A stretch of 64,000 nt of DNA from an uncultured Clostridia bacterium (GCA_947170465.1 CAMVTS010000002.1:54685-118684); one strand, 5' to 3'; counted from the first letter of the stretch, positions 20,136 to 31,200 are shown. The notes: generated by a model from the letters alone, not told the origin. Made by a program: numbers and translations.

Positions 20136-20599
20136 AACATTATGTCATTCAGCTGATAAACAATTGCTTGTAAAAGCAGACGGCAACAGAATGTCGATAT
20201 TAAATTCCAATGAAGATGTATTGCTTTCGCATTTATTCATACAATCACCGAGATATGCTTTCCTTGACGAATCTGAACAATATTTGATTGTTGTTCTAAA
20301 AGGTCAGCTCAGCGGAATATTTGTCTATCGTAAATGTGAGACAACATGGGAACTGATAGATGAGCTTCCGTCCGGAGATCATCCCATCATCAACCGGAGG
20401 CTGAAAAAAGTATTCTTGGATCAACATCTTCTGACATTCGTTTATAACAACAGAGTAAGAACATATGATTTATCCACGGGCAATTTGATTAAAAATGAAA
20501 GTTCGAGGGGCGCAAAAGACAAGGCGTTTGCAGGAACAAAGATTACTCGATATTTCAATAATTAATATATGATTTACTATGCGATAATTCTTTTATAGC

Positions 20600-21475
20600 T
20601 AACGTACCGCAAGACAAGTTAATGAGTTATGTCGGACGAGTCATTCACGACGGAGATACGGAATCCTTAATCAGAAGGTATCTGAAAGCTGGAGTAATGG
20701 TAAAGGGCAAATACGAATCAACAAAAGTCGGCACACCACAAGGCGGAAATCTGTCACCGTTACTGAGCAATATTATGCTCAATGAGCTTGACAAAGAGCT
20801 TGAAAGGCGAGAGTTACGCTTCACAAGATATGCAGATGATTGTGTAATAGTGGTAAAGAGCGAAGCTGCAGCAAAGAGAGTAATGTACACTGTAACAAGT
20901 TGGATTGAAAGAAAACTCGGCTTAAAGGTAAACGCAACAAAAACGCATATCACGAAGCCGACAAAAATCAAATACTTGGGTTTTGGATTCTGGAAATCCA
21001 AAGAGGGTTGGAGAGCAAGACCACACCAAGACTCCGTTGCAAAGTATAAGAGAAAAATCAAGAAACTATGCAAGAGAAGTTGGAGCGTAAGTCTGACACA
21101 CCGTATTGAAAAGCTTAACGCTGTTACAAGAGGCTGGAGTAACTACTTTGCGCTCGGTGACATGAAAACCGCTATGACAAAGGTAGATGAACATCTTAGG
21201 GTGCAAACGATTGTCATCATCTGGAAACAGTGGAAGGTGCCAAAGAAACGGGAATGGGGATTAAGAAAACTCGGAGTGTCACCCAATATGGCTCACAAAG
21301 TGAGCGGAATGGGAAATAGGTACATTGCTGTAGCCAACAACCGCACGATTAAGTGGGCAATCACAAAAGAAAAACTGACCAAGCGAGGCTTAGTCAGTCC
21401 TTTAGATTACTATCTTAATCAGCATACTTTGAAATTAAATTGAACCGCCGTATGCCGAACGGCACGTACGGTGGT
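20600..21475 (+). mobile_element. 5'-truncated group II intron: RT/maturase fragment plus domain V
   Basis: RT 'VGTPQGGNLSPLLSNIMLNELDKEL...FTRYADDCVIV' begins mid-domain at VPQDKLMSYV; domain-V-like hairpin gaaccgccgtatgccgaacggcacgtacggtggt at 21442-21475. Confidence 0.7.
20622..21443 (+). pseudogene. ltrA: Group II intron reverse transcriptase/maturase, N-terminally truncated
   Basis: YADD and maturase motifs present; N-terminal RT blocks missing. Confidence 0.7.
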
Positions 21476-23303
21476 GTGCTGTGAAAGGCGCATAGGAGAT
21501 GATGGTAGGTCCATCGACAGGGACTGAATCAGGCAGACCTGTCAAACAACCTTCGTCTGCTTCGGTAAAGAGCCGAGGTAGTAAGCACAGAAGGAAAAAG
21601 CTGTACAAAACGGCTATGTATGATATACAAAGACGAACGCAAGTGAACCCTTGAAGAAGTGCCGATAGCGTGAGTTTCGTCAAAACCTGTTTCTCAACAC
21701 TAAGCAGGGAAAAGAACGGAATAAGCCTGAGTTTGACCGTTCGGCGAACGGCATTAAGAGGGCGTGAGTGTATGTCAGGCTCTTATGCGAAACACAGGAA
21801 CCTGAACGGTTATGATAAGTGAAAACGCACAAGCAACAGAAATGCAAGGCGGAAATAGCGATGAGCCGTGCAGGGGCGGAGATACCCGCAGTAGTGAAGA
21901 AGCGGTTGTAATGACCGTGGAGCAAAGGGGGATCCGTATTCAACTCAGAATATATGGAACAACCGATAGGGAGGATTTCATAGAAATGGGGAAACCGTTT
22001 AACATTTCCAAACAGGCAGTATATGAAGCCTACAAAAGAGTAAAAGCCAACAGAGGAAGCGCAGGAGTCGATAATGTAACCATAGAAGACTTTGAAGTTA
22101 ACCTCGGCGATAACTTGTACAAAATCTGGAACAGAATGAGCTCGGGAAGTTATTTTCCTCAACCCGTCAAACTGGTGGAAATACCGAAGAAGTCAGGCGG
22201 AAAAAGAGGACTCGGAATCCCGACAGTCAGTGACAGAATAGCGCAAATGACGGCGAAGCTGTACATTGAACCAAGATTAGAACAGATTTTTCACGATGAT
22301 TCATATGGCTACAGACCTAACAAAAGCGCAATTGAAGCGATAGGGCAGGCGAGAAAGAGATGTTGGAGATATGATTATGTCATCGAATTCGACATCAAAG
22401 GCTTGTTTGACAATATTGACCACGCATTGCTGATGAAAGCGGTTAAGAAGCACATTCAGGAAAAGTGGCTGATTCTCTACATCAAAAGATGGCTGAGAGC
22501 GCCGTTCGTGACAGCAGACGGAGAAATAAAAGAAAGAACAAGCGGAACTCCGCAGGGAGGAGTCATCAGTCCTGTTCTGGCTAATCTGTTTTTGCACTAT
22601 GTCTTTGACAGATGGATGGAGATATATTCACCTAAAACTCCGTTTGAGAGATACGCCGACGACGCAGTCGTGCATTGCAGGACTGAGCAAGAGGCAAATC
22701 TTACCTTGCAAAAGCTGAACAGAAGATTTAACGAATGCGGATTGGAACTGCACCCCGATAAAACTAAGGTGGTTTACTGTAAGGATAAAGACAGACCGAA
22801 GAACTATGCTGTGACAGAGTTTGACTTTTTGGGATATACCTTCAAGGGAATATGGATTAAAGACAGACTCGGGAGATTACAGCAGAATTTTCTGCCCTTT
22901 GTGAGCAAGAGATCCGCAAAAAGCTTCAGAGATAAGATAAAATCGTTTGAACTGCACAAGAAAACAGGAAGCAAAATAGAAATGATAGCCGAGCTGATAA
23001 ATCCAATGGTTCGCGGCTGGCTGAACTATTTCATGAGCTACTGCAAATCTGCGGTAAAGTACACGATGAAATGTCTGAACGACAGGCTGTGCCGATGGTC
23101 GATGCGCAAATACAAACGCTTTAGAGGACATAAAATGCGAGCAAAAGAATGGCTTGGTGGACTTGCAAAAAGAGAGCCCAATATGTTTGCGCACTGGGCT
23201 CTCGGTTGGAAACCTTAACGGGAATACGAGGAGCCGTGTGAAGTGAGAGCTTCACGCACGGTTCTGTGAGAGCCTTGCGGTGAAACTCCACTTGGCTACT
23301 CGA
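21476..23303 (+). mobile_element. Group II intron, apparently full length (5' boundary approximate)
   Basis: Structured leader, complete RT ORF, domain V gagccgtgtgaagtgagagcttcacgcacggttc (23230-23263), then domain-VI-like agagccttgcggtgaaactccacttggctactc. Confidence 0.65.
21812..23218 (+). CDS. ltrA: Group II intron-encoded reverse transcriptase/maturase (start may be 21986)
   Basis: 'YGYRPNKSAIEAI', 'SGTPQGGVISPVLANLFLHYVFD', 'FERYADDAVVHC', maturase 'GWLNYF'. Confidence 0.85.
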   Translation: MISENAQATEMQGGNSDEPCRGGDTRSSEEAVVMTVEQRGIRIQLRIYGTTDREDFIEMGKPFNISKQAVYEAYKRVKANRGSAGVDNVTIEDFEVNLGDNLYKIWNRMSSGSYFPQPVKLVEIPKKSGGKRGLGIPTVSDRIAQMTAKLYIEPRLEQIFHDDSYGYRPNKSAIEAIGQARKRCWRYDYVIEFDIKGLFDNIDHALLMKAVKKHIQEKWLILYIKRWLRAPFVTADGEIKERTSGTPQGGVISPVLANLFLHYVFDRWMEIYSPKTPFERYADDAVVHCRTEQEANLTLQKLNRRFNECGLELHPDKTKVVYCKDKDRPKNYAVTEFDFLGYTFKGIWIKDRLGRLQQNFLPFVSKRSAKSFRDKIKSFELHKKTGSKIEMIAELINPMVRGWLNYFMSYCKSAVKYTMKCLNDRLCRWSMRKYKRFRGHKMRAKEWLGGLAKREPNMFAHWALGWKP

Positions 23304-23337
23304 CTGAGAGGATAGAAAAAATCTACCCTACTCGATC

Positions 23338-23529
23338 CTATTTTTGATTATCTCTTTCCATCGTCTCTTTAACAGCTCGATAGATAAACGCATTCACGGA
23401 TTCGCCCATTTTTTCTGCGTGTTTTTTTAGTATTTCGCGTTCGCCTTTAGGGACGCGAAATCTAACTTCATCAAGTTTTTCGGTTATATATTTTTTGCTT
23501 GCTTTGCGCTGAGATTCATTGGTTGCCAT
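23338..23529 (-). CDS. Small ribbon-helix-helix (Arc-like) DNA-binding protein
   Basis: 'EVRFRVPKGEREILKKHAEKMGESVNAFIYRAVKETMERD'. Confidence 0.6.
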   Translation of the reverse strand: MATNESQRKASKKYITEKLDEVRFRVPKGEREILKKHAEKMGESVNAFIYRAVKETMERDNQK

Positions 23530-23599
23530 TCTCTCATCTCCATTCCTTTAATATCATAATACTTGTTTTCGTTTTTTTCAAGGAAAAATAAAAAAGTTC

Positions 23600-23628
23600 T
23601 TGACATATGAGCCCATATATGATATAAT
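23600..23628 (+). promoter_or_regulatory. Consensus sigma-A promoter
   Basis: TTGACA (23600-23605), 17-nt spacer, TATAAT (23623-23628). Confidence 0.8.
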
Positions 23629-23634
23629 TATTTC

Positions 23635-23855
23635 AGAAAAAAGAAATAACGGCAGCATGTAAGAGTTGGCGCTCTTATATGCCTGCGCAGGTGGTTGCAG
23701 CACCTACACAACGGATAAATCCGCACCGCTGATATAAGTATACCTATTGTTGCGTAAAAAAGCAATAGGCAAATTGCTGAAATATTCAGGGAGTGGAATA
23801 GTCCGTCAGTCATCAGATATGATACCGTGTAGGGAATACCCACACGGTTTTTCTT
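23635..23855 (+). ncRNA. Candidate structured RNA (~220 nt) between promoter and terminator, upstream of xis/int
   Basis: Hairpins gcatgtaagag/ctcttatatgc, aggtg/cacct, cctattg/caatagg; terminal hairpin CCGTGTaGGGaataCCCACACGG followed by TTTTTcTTTTT; no convincing ORF. Confidence 0.55.
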
Positions 23856-23887
23856 TTTCCTAATACTATCTTTAGGAGGTCATTCTG

Positions 23888-24124
23888 ATGACGAAAAGCA
23901 CAAATGAAAAAAGACATGAAATGGGAGAAAACTATCTTACCGTTTCCGAGGTAATGCGTTATCTCAAAATCAGCCGTTCCGGCGCTTACGCGCTCACGCA
24001 TCGCAAGGATTTCCCTGTATGCCTGATTGGCGGTACGATTCGCATTCCGGAATCCTTGTTCCTTATCTGGCTCAAAAAGCAGACCTATGTTCCGGCATCA
24101 ATTGCTGAGAACGTCAGCGCGTAA
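23888..24124 (+). CDS. Excisionase-type helix-turn-helix protein
   Basis: 'LTVSEVMRYLKISRSGAYALTHRKDFPVCLIGGTIRIPESLFLIWL'; RBS aggaggt. Confidence 0.7.
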   Translation: MTKSTNEKRHEMGENYLTVSEVMRYLKISRSGAYALTHRKDFPVCLIGGTIRIPESLFLIWLKKQTYVPASIAENVSA

Positions 24125-24139
24125 GGAGGTGCTGATACG

Positions 24140-25252
24140 ATGGCTAAGAAGCGCGGAAAAGGCGAAGGTTCTGTACAGAAGCTGAAAAACGGTCAGTGGC
24201 GCGGCTTGATCATGGACGGCTACACCGACGAAGGCAGGAGAAATATGGTGAGCTTTTCTGCACCGACGAAATCGGAGGTTATGCAAAAGATTCGCCAATA
24301 CTGGACAGACAAAGAAAACCATCTGCACATTGACCGCAAGATGCTTTTCAAAGATTTTGCAGAAGAATGGTACAAAGATCTGAAAGGACAGGTAGAAGAA
24401 TCAACCTACGCAGGCTATCGCTACACCCTGAATATTCTGGAGGATTACTTCGGCAAAATTAAGCTGGTGGATTTGATCCCCTTGGATATCAACAAGTTCT
24501 ATCGTGAAATGAGAGCTCGCTACTCTGACTCATATCTCCGCAAGTTCCGGACGATGCTGATTCAGATTTACGACTTTGCCGACGACAACGGGCTTGTCAG
24601 CAGAAATCCGGCGAGACATTCCATGTCGATCAAAGCATCTCAGTTTCAGCAGAATCTGAAAGATGCCTTCAGCGAAGCAGAAACGGAGATTCTCCTCAGA
24701 GATCTTCCAAACAGCATGATGGGAAACAGTATCCGCCTGCTGCTTGGCACAGGCATGCGCGTACAGGAGCTTTTAGCGCTGACTAAGGACGATATCGCAC
24801 CGGACGGCTCTACGATACGCATCAATAAGGCGGTGCAGACGGTAAACGGAAAGTCAAAACTCGGCCCTCCGAAAAGCAAGCGGAGTTACCGTACCATTCC
24901 TGTTCCGAACAAATATATACCCTATGCGCTGTATATTCGCTCTCACGGTGAACAGCCTTTCCTTTGGACGCTGTCATATAAAAGTGCGCTGTGCGGCGTT
25001 AAAACCTTCAGAAACAAGTACAAGTGTGTACTCGACAATATTGCCGGTGTTCGATCTTTATGTCCGCACTGCTGCCGACATACCTATATTACGCGTCTGC
25101 AGGCAAAGGGCGTACCTATGGAGACAATCTCTCGACTTGCCGGTCATGGGAAAATTGAGATAACAGACGGTTATCTCCATACGTCTATCGATACCCTTGC
25201 GCAGGCAGTTGAAACGCTCAACGATGATCTGGAGGAGAAACAGCATGAGTGA
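24140..25252 (+). CDS. Tyrosine recombinase/integrase (Tn916-type architecture)
   Basis: 'LLLGTGMRVQELLALTKDDI', 'CPHCCRHTYITRLQAKGVPMETISRLAGHGKIEITDGYLH'. Confidence 0.85.
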   Translation: MAKKRGKGEGSVQKLKNGQWRGLIMDGYTDEGRRNMVSFSAPTKSEVMQKIRQYWTDKENHLHIDRKMLFKDFAEEWYKDLKGQVEESTYAGYRYTLNILEDYFGKIKLVDLIPLDINKFYREMRARYSDSYLRKFRTMLIQIYDFADDNGLVSRNPARHSMSIKASQFQQNLKDAFSEAETEILLRDLPNSMMGNSIRLLLGTGMRVQELLALTKDDIAPDGSTIRINKAVQTVNGKSKLGPPKSKRSYRTIPVPNKYIPYALYIRSHGEQPFLWTLSYKSALCGVKTFRNKYKCVLDNIAGVRSLCPHCCRHTYITRLQAKGVPMETISRLAGHGKIEITDGYLHTSIDTLAQAVETLNDDLEEKQHE

Positions 25253-26753
25253 AAAAAGAAGAGGAGATTATATGCTCAATGCTATGAAGAAAATTCACCT
25301 GTCCGGAGACAGTTTCACCGATATGGTGACGCTGTTCAATCATTGCAAGGGATATTCCGATAATGCGATTCTGCAAGAGGATTTAATGTATTTGTGTACA
25401 AACGGATCGCTTGTGCTTGACAGTGGAAAGGTGAGTTCAGGTTATATAGCTTCATGCGAGCAGACAGCGGCAAAGTATCTGGCAGAGATTCTGCAAAACA
25501 ACTTGATTGAAAGCCCTGCTCCGTTAAAATCTGTCAAGGTTAATGGAATTGAACTTTGCGCCGAACAAAGACGTGCCATTTCTATCTCATTGTCTCACCG
25601 ACTGTCGTTGATTCTCGGTGGAGCGGGAACAGGTAAATCGACGCTGATACGAGGAATCATCAATACATACAATCAATCTGCAGGATCTTATGTTGCCGTT
25701 GCACCCACAGGCAAAGCAGCTGTGAATTTGCGTATCAAGAGTGGAGTGCGGAGCATGACGGTACACAGCTTACTTGGGCTCGGTATCGAAACGACAGAAG
25801 ACAGAGTGGATTGGAGTTCGATCGGGCTGATCATTGTTGATGAAGCAGGCATGTTGACGATCGAAATGCTGTCCAGTATGCTGGAACACTGCAGAAAAGA
25901 TTGCCGAATCATCCTGATCGGCGACGCCAATCAGCTTCAATCCGTCGGAGCAGGCAATGTAATCTCCGACCTGATGAAGCTGAACTTCCCGGTGACTCAG
26001 TTATTACAGAATCACCGTCAGCAAGACAAGACATCCGCCTTGTCGCAGAACATTCAAAACTTCTCATGGTTCAGCGGATTAGAAGATTTTCAGTTTGACA
26101 ACAGCTTCGTGCTGATGGATATGCCGGAATACCGTATGCAGAAATATATCTGCGAAGAAGCAGCAAAGCGTTATTCCAATAACGAGAGCTTCCAACTGCT
26201 TTCGCCTGTCAATCGCAGCGGCAATCTTTCCGTGAGCAGTCTGAACAATGCCTTGCATGCGGCGGTCAATCCGTGCGCTGACAAATCGGAGATCATTGAC
26301 AACGGAAATGATTTGATGTGGAACGGTGACAGAATTCTTGTGATTCAAAACAATCACTCACTCGGATATTGTAACGGAGATATTGGCAGACTGCGCATGT
26401 ACCCCGAAGAGAGTCCGTTAAATCTTGCAGCGCTTGATTTTGAGGACGGGAGAACCGGCTATTTGCCCACCGTCGATCAATTCAACGATCTGAGGCTGGG
26501 ATATGCGATCACGGTTCACAAGAGCCAGGGAGGAGAATATGATTCAGTGATTTTGCCGCTGTGTGAATACAATCGAAATATGCTGACAAGAAATTTGTTA
26601 TATACCGCTATATCCCGAGCGAAAAAGCAGGTAATTCTCGTTGGCAAGCCGAAAATGCTTGACTTTGCGGTTCGTAATTATCCTAAGAAGCGCCATTCAT
26701 CTCTTGTGCAGAAAACACTTCAATTCATGAAAAATCGTATATCCGCGGCATAA
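25245..26753 (+). CDS. RecD-like ATP-dependent DNA helicase
   Basis: Walker A 'LILGGAGTGKSTLIRG', 'IVDEAGML', 'ILIGDANQLQSVGAGNV', 'GYAITVHKSQGGEYDSVILPL'; overlaps the int stop. Confidence 0.8.
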   Translation: MSEKRRGDYMLNAMKKIHLSGDSFTDMVTLFNHCKGYSDNAILQEDLMYLCTNGSLVLDSGKVSSGYIASCEQTAAKYLAEILQNNLIESPAPLKSVKVNGIELCAEQRRAISISLSHRLSLILGGAGTGKSTLIRGIINTYNQSAGSYVAVAPTGKAAVNLRIKSGVRSMTVHSLLGLGIETTEDRVDWSSIGLIIVDEAGMLTIEMLSSMLEHCRKDCRIILIGDANQLQSVGAGNVISDLMKLNFPVTQLLQNHRQQDKTSALSQNIQNFSWFSGLEDFQFDNSFVLMDMPEYRMQKYICEEAAKRYSNNESFQLLSPVNRSGNLSVSSLNNALHAAVNPCADKSEIIDNGNDLMWNGDRILVIQNNHSLGYCNGDIGRLRMYPEESPLNLAALDFEDGRTGYLPTVDQFNDLRLGYAITVHKSQGGEYDSVILPLCEYNRNMLTRNLLYTAISRAKKQVILVGKPKMLDFAVRNYPKKRHSSLVQKTLQFMKNRISAA

Positions 26754-26754
26754 C

Positions 26755-26847
26755 AAAAAAGGACAGGTATGATGTCCCAACCCCGAAAATTAGTTCTTAG
26801 GTCTAACTTTCGGGGGTCGGGACAAAGATTCATTCCTGCCCTTTTTT
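26755..26847. terminator. Large inverted repeat, bidirectional terminator candidate between convergent genes
   Basis: AAAAAAGGACAGG...GTCCCaaCCCCGAAA...TTTCGGGGgtcGGGAC...CCTGCCCTTTTTT. Confidence 0.65.
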
Positions 26848-28278
26848 CTGTTTTTTCACGCTGCCTTTTTTGGAAGCGTATTCATGGTGAACGGCTCTTA
26901 ATACGCTTGTTGTTCTGTCGTTGTTTCCTCTTTTTGTCATCGTACCAAAAGCGGTGAATTCAACCACAGGATTCTTTGATGAGGACTTTATCGAAATCGT
27001 TATACTTTCTCCGGGCGCTTCCGAATTGACATTGAGCATGGCAACGCCGGGGCCAAAGCCGGAGGGGATTTTGACGACTTGTTTGTAGGGATTGTCAAAG
27101 CTCAGTTCTGTTCCGGGTGAAACTACTTTGATTGTGTCGGATGAATAGCGTGTATTGAATAGCGGCCTGTTGTCCATTTTTAGCTTGATGGGATATAATT
27201 TGTCGTAATTTGAATAGTAATTTCTGATTTCAAAATTAGACTCAATTTTATGCCCCATGATGTACTCAATTTCATTCTGTTTGAGTCCGAGAATCTGTAG
27301 CATAGTGGCGAAATTCCGGCGGAACAAATAGGCGGTGGCTTCCTTTTCTACAATACTATCGTCCTTGTAAAGAGAGTCGTCGATGAATTTGAGAACATCT
27401 TCTTCAACCTTCGCCTTCCCAAGTACGTACTTTCCTGTCCTCGACAAATCCGGCGTGGTGCAAATGGTTTTAAAGTCATTGCCACGGCAGGCGATTGTCA
27501 GACTGTTAACATCAAAATGCTCGTTTTCTGAACAGTATTCAGCATAAGCAGCGGATTCAAGAATAAACTCTTTTCGCTTGTCAAGAAGTTTTTTCAGTGT
27601 GTCCGGAATAGGAATGAGCCTGAATGTGTTCTTTGTTTTTCCGCCTGTTTGCAACTGCTTTTTTTGTACTGTGTTGGTAACGCGAAGGGCATAGAAATCA
27701 TCCTGTCCGTTCATTTTAACGATGTCTGAAAATCTAGCGCCGCATGCTTCGGCGTTCCTCAGACCGAGACCGAACATCAAAGCGACTCCAAAATATTCAC
27801 CTTCCTGTTCGTAATCTCGCATGACCGCTTCAAACACACTTTTTTCAGCGAGCGGCTTCAATGACTTTTGCAGACTGACGTTTTCATGAACGAATCGGTC
27901 TTCTTCTTTCCATTCTTGGTTGATTCTTTCTTTCGTACCCCAAAACAGAGAGAATTTACAAACGCCGATAAAGACAAGATACTTGTACAGACTGCGCAAA
28001 TTCGCGTAAAATGTCTTAATCGTATCTTCACTGTACGAATGTTTTACGGTTTTGTTGTCTGTATAATAGCCTTCTTCCTTGATGGCGGTCAAAGCGTTCT
28101 CAAAATCATCCAGACTATAGTCCAAAAACGGCTTGTCGTCAAGGTATTCGCCGAGTTTTTCGAAATTTGTCTGATATGCGGATTTTGTTTTATCCTGCCA
28201 GCGAAAGTACGATTCCATGTCGTGCTTGACATCGTAGTAGATTTCTAACAACTTCATATCCCTATATTTACTATTCAT
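26830..28278 (-). CDS. Tyrosine-recombinase-like protein with C-terminal beta-rich extension
   Basis: 'LMFGLGLRNAEACGARFSDIV' and 'YLFRRNFATMLQILGLKQNEIEYIMGHKIESNFEIRNYYS'; ATG at 28278 directly follows the upstream stop. Confidence 0.6.
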   Translation of the reverse strand: MNSKYRDMKLLEIYYDVKHDMESYFRWQDKTKSAYQTNFEKLGEYLDDKPFLDYSLDDFENALTAIKEEGYYTDNKTVKHSYSEDTIKTFYANLRSLYKYLVFIGVCKFSLFWGTKERINQEWKEEDRFVHENVSLQKSLKPLAEKSVFEAVMRDYEQEGEYFGVALMFGLGLRNAEACGARFSDIVKMNGQDDFYALRVTNTVQKKQLQTGGKTKNTFRLIPIPDTLKKLLDKRKEFILESAAYAEYCSENEHFDVNSLTIACRGNDFKTICTTPDLSRTGKYVLGKAKVEEDVLKFIDDSLYKDDSIVEKEATAYLFRRNFATMLQILGLKQNEIEYIMGHKIESNFEIRNYYSNYDKLYPIKLKMDNRPLFNTRYSSDTIKVVSPGTELSFDNPYKQVVKIPSGFGPGVAMLNVNSEAPGESITISIKSSSKNPVVEFTAFGTMTKRGNNDRTTSVLRAVHHEYASKKGSVKKQKKGQE

Positions 28279-28279
28279 G

Positions 28280-31200
28280 TCATTTCTCCTCGTAAACCGT
28301 AGCGGTTCCTGTGATACCTCTGTTTCCGGCAACCGTAATCTCGATAGCAGACGAACACTTTTCCTTTACAGATAACTGTATTTGCGCTGATACGCACCCG
28401 GAATTGTAGGGAAGGAAGGTGATATTTCTGCTTTTTACATCGCTTTGGGTTGTTCCTGTTTTCATCAGCGGCTTACCTTCCCAGTCGGTATAAAGTGAAC
28501 ACCAATCATTTAACTTCGAGACAAGCTTCATCTGCAAAAACGGATGTGTGTAATCGCAGTAGTGCTTGGAGAACGTGTCGTGCGGTACTGAACCGAGAAT
28601 ATACGCTACTTCACCCTGCGTCATCATGGCATCATTCAGTGCATGAAACTTAAAATTTGAAACAAAAAAGTCACCGTTATATCGGCTGAGGTCATGTTTC
28701 CCGGCTCCGTCGGTTTCAGAAAAGAATACTAAGTTTTCTGGAATCTTAGCACCCTCTTTTAAAGCTTTATTGGCGTTGAGTCGCAGCTTGTTTGGAGTGC
28801 AATAGTCCGTGTAATTTTCATTGCCGGCGGACACGATGGGGAAATCCATCAGTGAAGCGAAAGGAACACTAAACTTTTTTTGAATTCTCGCTCGTTGCGC
28901 GATCATCAAATCACTGAGAAGTGTCGGAAGCGGGACAATACGATACTTAAACTGGCTTGATAATTCTTCTTCTTTTAGATTTTTGTAGTTCCTTTGCTTG
29001 GTAACTTTCAAGTGAAAGCAGTCGGAATATTCGGTTTTGCAGAAATCCTCCCAAGTTAGCATACTGACTTCCGGATTTGTCATTCCGGTAAAGAGCCTGA
29101 TCATTGTTCCCAAATACGCAGGCTTTTCCGGAATGTGTTTTACAAGCCAACTGATTAACCTTTTTTCTTCCTCAAAGGTCAGCGTCTTTTTGGTAAGGGC
29201 ATCGCGCAGTTCCGCTTTTGTCTGTGCTTTCTTTTTTCCAGCTTCAATAGAGGCGAAAATCGGATGCCTGCCGTCATTCATCACCACATTTTTGACAGCA
29301 CAATTCAGTATGATCTCAAGCTGACGGTACAGCTTTTCGACGTCAATCTTCACAGAAGCAGTTAACTCAGAAATTACCCTTTCAAAGTCATCTTGCGTGG
29401 CTTCATTCAGGATCAACGAGCCCAATGATGTCCGGGATAATGCATGATAGCAGAAGTTGAAATCAAATGTATTCGCGTAACTCTTTATCGCGTCAGCAAA
29501 AGCAAACGAAAAAGAGAATAAACTGATATTTGTCAGTCGACCTTCCTTCAATGCGAGTTGGATTTCCTTTGCGGCTTCTACGCGGAGCTTTTCAAATTTT
29601 TCGCTGAATGGAAAATCTTCCATGATTTTCTCTGATAAGCTGTCATCATCTTTCGCGCTGATTGTTACTCTGCTCTCATCTATTTTTTTGCCGTAGTCTT
29701 TTTTGCCAGACTTCTTTTTGGAAGGCGAAAGATACTTTGCAAAAAAGCACTTAGCCTGCTTGCCTTTTCCGTGGTCAGTTACCGTGTAATAAACATTGAA
29801 GTCCGGTGCAAAACTCACCTGTTGTGCTTTGTTATAGGTAGCCTTTTCTTTCAGAGAGTTTTGCTTTGTGTATGCATCAAAAAAATCAATCGCTTCACCG
29901 GCGTAGGGTCTGCTGCACTGAAGCGCTGCCTCGGTTGGAATTGTTAAGAAGTACAAACCGTAAGCGCTCTTTTTGCGGTTAGCGTTCCCACCGTGGATAT
30001 TTTTGTCGATCTCCAAGAGCCGGAGGGGAATCCGGTTAGATGGTTCTTTCACGCCAAACTCAACTAAACATTTCTTCCGCGGATTATATCCGAAAAGAAT
30101 GGAGGGGAGATATGTCACGCTTTTTACGTCGGCTCCGGATAAAATGTCGCGCCGAAAAGCCTCGATTTCTTTGTCTTCAAAGAACTTATGCGGCAGCACA
30201 CAAAGCAGCTTGTTTTGAGTGTCAATGGATTTGCTTAACCGCACTAAATCCTCGTATTTAGGCGCGGTCTTATTGTAAAACGTCAACGCCAAATCAAACT
30301 CATTGATTCCGTCAGTTGAATTCACGATTTGTAAATCATAATCGGTTGGCTGATTTGAATAATACAGTTTTTTTGAGATTAAATTGTTTTCACAGAGCTT
30401 TTGGTTCAGGCAATCGACAATGCTTGTATCATAAAGGACAACGGTGGTTTCGAGGTTCTTTGTTCGGAAATCAGAAAGCCACTTCAGTAAAAAAGAATAA
30501 CTCGGTTGCACCAAAACGACCTTGCGCACGTCAGAATAGAGTATCCTATTCGCGTTTTCCTCAAATAGGATACCATCCTCTGCTTTGCTGTCCTTGCCGT
30601 TATCATAATTCTCTATTAGAAAATTCAAGGCAGGCATTTCGCCCAGCTTTTGCGTGTCCTTCACTAAGCTGGTGTGGTTAGCCATGTAAAAATCGAGCAT
30701 AGCAGCGTCTTCGCTTCTCGGCTTTGATGATTTGATAAGGGTGGGTTTTCCTCTTTCGTATACGCGTTTATATTTGCTCTCGCTCGCGTGATTGATGACA
30801 GCATAAGAAGTTTGCAGCAATGTCAGTTTATCATAAATATCCGCATGATTCGATAAATTATCTCTGAAAAGCGTGTTTACAAGATAACTTTTAAATGCTT
30901 TGACTACATTAGCTTTTCCTGACTCGCGTGCATATAAAAACGCGCAGATGATTTCGATGACTTTTCTTTCCGGTGAGTGATTTCTGCCGCCGGGAAAGTT
31001 GCTGAGATAGGCAATCACCGTTGCAATAGAGGGGAAGGCTTCCGGAAGGAAATACATCATCAAAAAATCCAGCGAACAGCCGCTGAGAGCCTTTAAGACA
31101 GCGGAAAAATCCGCTTTCCATTTTCCTTCATCAGAAGAGAAGAAGACGGTGTTTTCAAACAGCACGTTCAAAAAACGAGGCTTTGTTTCATCAAAATTCT

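Noticed and set aside
20164-20565. 133-aa ORF after the AbiH fragment
   Set aside because: Open and not obviously spurious, but no family recognised and it lies between two truncated genes; not enough support for a functional call.
26755-26847. Riboswitch or ncRNA
   Set aside because: Symmetry, T/A-run ends and convergent genes are better explained by a bidirectional terminator.
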